Shown: positions 60,850 through 64,000 of the stretch, in pieces
How the letters are laid out: every line of letters starts with the position of its first letter
How positions within the stretch are numbered: position 1 is the first letter of the stretch
Source: Polaromonas sp.
Lineage (GTDB): Bacteria; Pseudomonadota; Gammaproteobacteria; Burkholderiales; Burkholderiaceae
Assembly: GCA_013823505.1 (NCBI GenBank)
Contig: PNMH01000005.1
Coordinates: 26,070-90,069, forward strand
Length of the DNA: 64,000 nucleotides
Reading direction: 5' to 3'
Translations under genes and position numbers: made by a program
The notes under the pieces: generated by a model
Databases searched by the model: none
Told to the model about the DNA's origin: nothing
What the model saw: only the letters and a program-made list of their open reading frames with translations

Positions 60850-61613
60850 TCCGACGCGCATTCCATGTGGGGGTGCTGGCATGCCTGTGCGTGCTGGCGA
60901 CGACTCACGTGCTGGCCGGTTTGCCCGAAACCATCGCCGGGCTCAAACCCTCGGTGGTGCTGATCGGCACTTTCAAGGCCACCGACAGCCCGCGCTTCCA
61001 GCTGCGGGGCACGGGCTTCATTGTGGCCAACGGTCAGTTGGTGGTGACCAACGCCCATGTGCTTCCCTCACCGGCGGGCGGTGATGCGCCGGCGTTGGTG
61101 GTGCAGGTGCGCCAGGCTTCGGGCGAATGGCAGATGCGCCCGGTGGCGACACTGGAGACAAACCCTGCGTACGACCTGGCCCTGCTTCGAATGGAGGGCC
61201 CACCGGGCACTCCTGCCCGGCTGGGTGATTCCGGCTCCGTGCGCGAAGGGGACGATCTGGCCTTTATGGGGTTCCCCATTGGTGGCGTGTTGGGTTTTTC
61301 GCCGGTCACGCACCGCGCCACGGTGTCCAGCATCACGCCGGCTGCACTGCCCAGCCCGTCGGCTGGACGCTTGAGCGAGACGGCCATCCGGGGTTTGCGC
61401 AACGGCACCTTCAACATCTTTCAGCTCGATGCGACCGCCTACCCCGGCAACAGCGGCGGCCCGTTGTTCGACCCCGAATCGGGCCATGTGGTGGGTGTGT
61501 TGAACATGGTGCTGATCAAGGGCACGCGAGAGTCGGCGCTGAGCCAGCCTTCGGGCATTTCGTACGCCATACCCAGCGTGCATGTGCGCGAGATGCTGGA
61601 CCGCCATCGCTGA
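60846..61613 (+). CDS. Trypsin-like (HtrA-type, PDZ-less) secreted serine protease
   Basis: The 255-residue protein starts with a Sec signal peptide ([20 protein letters not shown]). The catalytic triad is visible as His71 in VVTNAHVL, Asp110 in YDLALLRM and Ser203 in GNSGGPLF. It has no PDZ domain after the protease core, unlike DegP/DegQ. It overlaps the nucleotidyltransferase by 4 bp, so it belongs to the cassette and could process the exported GYWKN protein in the periplasm (inference). A general envelope protease role is the alternative. Confidence 0.88.
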   Translation: MIRRAFHVGVLACLCVLATTHVLAGLPETIAGLKPSVVLIGTFKATDSPRFQLRGTGFIVANGQLVVTNAHVLPSPAGGDAPALVVQVRQASGEWQMRPVATLETNPAYDLALLRMEGPPGTPARLGDSGSVREGDDLAFMGFPIGGVLGFSPVTHRATVSSITPAALPSPSAGRLSETAIRGLRNGTFNIFQLDATAYPGNSGGPLFDPESGHVVGVLNMVLIKGTRESALSQPSGISYAIPSVHVREMLDRHR

Positions 61614-61626
61614 GGAAAGAGTGACC

Positions 61627-62757
61627 ATGAACTCGAGCTTGAGCGCCAGCCCGGAACGGGTGGATGCGCTGGTCATCGGCGCCGGCGTGATCGGGCTTGC
61701 GGTGGCGCGCGCCTTGGCCCTGGCGGGGCGCGACGTCTTGGTGCTGGAGCGCGAAGCCGCGATCGGCACCGGGACCAGCTCGCGCAACAGCGAGGTGATT
61801 CACGCGGGCATTTACTACCCTGCAGGGTCGCTGAAGGCGCAGCTGTGTGTGCAGGGACGCGCGGCACTCTATGCGTACTGCAACGAACGTGGCATCGCCC
61901 ATCAGCGTTGCGGCAAGCTCATCGTGGCCAACACACCGTCCCAGCTGGCCAGCTTGCGCGGTATCCGGGACAAGGCGGCCGCCAACGGTGTGTCCGATCT
62001 GGTGTTGCTGAACCGGGCAGAAGCGCAAGCCATGGAGCCTCAGCTGCAATGCCTTGGCGCGGTGCATTCGCCTTCCACCGGCATCGTCGACAGCCACGCG
62101 CTGATGCTGGCTCTGCAGGGCGACCTGGAGAACGCCGGTGGGTTGGTGGCTTGTCACAGCGGCGTTCGTGAACTGGCGGTGACATCGCGCGGTATTCAGG
62201 TGGAGTCGCTTGACGGGACACGTCTGCTGGCGCGCACCGTCGTCAACGCGGCAGGGCTGCACGCCTGTGATCTGGCCCGCAAGATCCGCGGCTTCAGCCC
62301 GCGACTGGTCCCCAAATCCTGGTACGCCAAGGGCAGTTATTTCACGCTGGCCGGGCGTTCCCCATTCACGCACCTGATCTATCCGGCACCCGAGCCCGAC
62401 GCGCACTTGGCCGGCCTGGGTGTTCATCTCACGCTGGACCTGGGTGGCCAGGCCAAGTTCGGGCCCGATGTGGAGTGGACGGCATCGCCCGACGACCTGC
62501 AGGTGGACCCGGCGCGTGCCGACGCGTTTTATGCCGAAGTACGGCGCTACTGGCCTGCCTTGCCCGATGGTGCCTTGCAGCCTGGCTACGCAGGCATCCG
62601 CCCGAAGATCAGCGGCCCGCACGAAGCCGCGGCTGATTTCTGCATCCAGGGACCGGAGGAGCATCGTGTGCCCGGTTTGGTGAACCTGTTCGGCATTGAG
62701 TCGCCCGGCCTCACCAGCTGTCTGGCCATTGCCGACCGGGTGATCGCGTTGACCTGA
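61627..62757 (+). CDS. lhgO: FAD-dependent oxidoreductase, L-2-hydroxyglutarate oxidase-like (DAO family)
   Basis: The 376-residue protein (ATG at 61627 with GAGGAAAG upstream) has the FAD-binding [17 protein letters not shown] motif, [25 protein letters not shown] and late [15 protein letters not shown], the pattern of LhgO and its relatives. These oxidise L-2-hydroxyglutarate or similar hydroxy acids and pass electrons to the respiratory chain. It lies 13 bp after the protease gene but looks like housekeeping metabolism, so it probably marks the end of the surface locus. It converges on pyrD with no gap. Confidence 0.82.
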   Translation: MNSSLSASPERVDALVIGAGVIGLAVARALALAGRDVLVLEREAAIGTGTSSRNSEVIHAGIYYPAGSLKAQLCVQGRAALYAYCNERGIAHQRCGKLIVANTPSQLASLRGIRDKAAANGVSDLVLLNRAEAQAMEPQLQCLGAVHSPSTGIVDSHALMLALQGDLENAGGLVACHSGVRELAVTSRGIQVESLDGTRLLARTVVNAAGLHACDLARKIRGFSPRLVPKSWYAKGSYFTLAGRSPFTHLIYPAPEPDAHLAGLGVHLTLDLGGQAKFGPDVEWTASPDDLQVDPARADAFYAEVRRYWPALPDGALQPGYAGIRPKISGPHEAAADFCIQGPEEHRVPGLVNLFGIESPGLTSCLAIADRVIALT

Positions 62758-63840
62758 TCAGGCGCCCTGGGCCTGGATGGCTCGGGCAGATTCCCACACC
62801 AGTGAGGGGCCTTTGTAAATCAGGCCAGTGTAGATCTGGACCAGGTTGGCGCCGGACTGGACCTTGCTCACGGCATCCTCGGCGCTGAGGACCCCGCCCA
62901 CGCCAATGATGGGGAAGCTCTTGCCCAGGCAGGCGCGCAGCTGGCGGATCACCTGGTTGCTCATCTGCAGCACCGGCGCGCCCGACAGGCCGCCGGTTTC
63001 GTTGGCGTGGTCCATGCCTTTCACCGCTTCGCGACCGAGCGTGGTGTTGGTGGCGATCACGCCCATGGCGTCGGTGGCATGGCCCTCGCTGTCGGCGCCA
63101 TAGCGCATCAGCGTGGCGGCGATGATTTCGATTTGCGAGTTGTCCAGGTCGGGTGCGATCTTGAGGAACACCGGGATGCGCCGGCCATGGCGCTGCGCCA
63201 GCAGTTCCCGCCGTTCTGCCACCGCACCAAGCAGAGCGTCCAGCGCCTCGTCGCTCTGCAGGCTGCGCAGGTTCTGCGTGTTGGGGCTGGAGATGTTGAC
63301 GGTCACGTAGTCGGCGTGCGGATATACGCCGTCCAGGCAGGTGAGGTAGTCGTCGGTGGCCCGCTCGATGGGCGTTTTCGCGTTTTTGCCGATGTTCAGA
63401 CCCAGCACCATGGGATTCGCGCCCCCTTGGTTGCGAAACCGGGCCCGCTGCACATTGGCCAGAAACGCGTCCAGCCCTTCGTTGTTGAAGCCCAGGCGGT
63501 TGATCAAGGCGTTCGCCTTCGGCAGGCGGAACATGCGAGGCTTTGGGTTGCCGCTTTGGCCCAGCGGCGTGACGGTTCCGACTTCCACAAACCCGAAGCC
63601 CATGGCCGCGAGACCGTCGATGCATCGCGCGTTTTTGTCGAGACCGGCTGCCAGCCCGACCCGGTTGGGAAACTGGATGCCGGCCACCGTGTGAGGGTCG
63701 TGGACGCGGGGCTCGCTGTACAGGCAGGTCAGCGGCGAGTGCTGCAGCTTCGCGATGGCGTTGAGTGTCAGTTCGTGGGCGGCTTCGGGGTCCATGCCGA
63801 ACAGGAAGGGGCGGGCGGCGGCATAGGGCAGAAGCGACAT
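62758..63840 (-). CDS. pyrD: Dihydroorotate dehydrogenase (quinone), class 2
   Basis: The 360-residue protein starts [19 protein letters not shown], contains [47 protein letters not shown] with the class 2 catalytic Ser, VFLKIAPDL and [11 protein letters not shown]. It oxidises dihydroorotate to orotate in pyrimidine synthesis at the inner membrane using quinone. It is divergent from rpiA (38 bp between starts) and convergent with the FAD oxidoreductase gene. Confidence 0.96.
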   Translation of the reverse strand: MSLLPYAAARPFLFGMDPEAAHELTLNAIAKLQHSPLTCLYSEPRVHDPHTVAGIQFPNRVGLAAGLDKNARCIDGLAAMGFGFVEVGTVTPLGQSGNPKPRMFRLPKANALINRLGFNNEGLDAFLANVQRARFRNQGGANPMVLGLNIGKNAKTPIERATDDYLTCLDGVYPHADYVTVNISSPNTQNLRSLQSDEALDALLGAVAERRELLAQRHGRRIPVFLKIAPDLDNSQIEIIAATLMRYGADSEGHATDAMGVIATNTTLGREAVKGMDHANETGGLSGAPVLQMSNQVIRQLRACLGKSFPIIGVGGVLSAEDAVSKVQSGANLVQIYTGLIYKGPSLVWESARAIQAQGA

Positions 63841-63878
63841 TGGATAATCCGGGGCTGTTGTTTCACCGATTGTCTCAA

Positions 63879-64000
63879 ATGACCCAAGACGAACTCAAAG
63901 CACTGGTTGGCCAGGCCGCCCTGCAATACGTGACCCCCGGCGAGATCGTGGGGGTGGGCACCGGCTCCACCGTCAACAAGTTCATCGATGCGCTGGCCAG
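63879..64000 (+). CDS. rpiA: Ribose-5-phosphate isomerase A, 3'-truncated by the window edge
   Basis: The visible 40 codons read [18 protein letters not shown], then a [19 protein letters not shown] segment, the N-terminal phosphate-binding GTGST motif of RpiA, which interconverts ribose 5-phosphate and ribulose 5-phosphate. The rest lies outside the window. Confidence 0.92.
   Translation, partial: MTQDELKALVGQAALQYVTPGEIVGVGTGSTVNKFIDALA

Overview
The window looks like a chromosomal segment of a betaproteobacterium, probably order Burkholderiales and Comamonadaceae-like. This is inferred from high GC, the style of the housekeeping genes at the right edge (lhgO-like, pyrD, rpiA) and a full exosortase A / PEP-CTERM gene set. 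Most of it is one large exopolysaccharide (EPS) and protein-sorting locus. No tRNA, rRNA, CRISPR array, insertion sequence or phage gene was seen. The exosortase gene and the chain-length and secretion genes that normally accompany it are not here and presumably lie to the left, because the first gene enters the window already open.

Layout. 1-13.5 kb: a tightly overlapping plus-strand operon for sugar activation and assembly (two exosortase-associated glycosyltransferases, wecB, wecC, a third glycosyltransferase, a HAD-UbiA fusion, a GT39-like membrane transferase, a tiny membrane protein, an exosortase-type O-ligase, two polysaccharide deacetylases, a GNAT/FemAB-like protein). 13.5-21.6 kb: minus-strand genes (two AT-richer GT2 enzymes, a flippase, a large lipoprotein with a Pro-Ala repeat, a beta-helix protein). 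21.7-24.0 kb: ugd and a GNAT-like gene. 24.0-39.8 kb: a minus-strand NRPS-PKS operon: a 2462-residue A-T-KS-AT-T-aminotransferase protein, a C-A-T-C-T-T protein, two alpha/beta hydrolases, a phosphopantetheinyl transferase and a methyltransferase. 40.6-42.8 kb: two PEP-CTERM proteins and a small secreted protein. 43.0-57.7 kb: exosortase A accessory genes (two hydrolases, acyl carrier protein, AMP ligase, PLP decarboxylase, O-antigen polymerase-like protein, EpsB-type glycosyl-phosphate transferase) and the regulators prsK, prsR and lipoprotein prsT. 57.8-61.6 kb: a translationally coupled cassette of an exported GYWKN-motif protein, PqqD-like protein, HprK-related kinase A, nucleotidyltransferase and trypsin-like protease. 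61.6-64.0 kb: FAD oxidoreductase, pyrD and the start of rpiA.

How it may fit together. PrsK/PrsR is a sensor kinase and a sigma54-dependent activator. I find good sigma54 (-24/-12) sites in front of both PEP-CTERM genes, the NRPS-PKS operon and the GYWKN/PqqD/kinase cassette. Both PEP-CTERM genes also carry a 17-bp palindrome (TGTCA-N7-CGACA) upstream. This suggests, as inference, one regulon for EPS-linked surface proteins, a small peptide-polyketide product and a protein-modifying cassette. The NRPS operon has its own pair of hydrolases that repeat the odd nucleophile-elbow signatures (GxCxG and GMRxG) of the exosortase-associated hydrolase pair, which links the two systems at family level.
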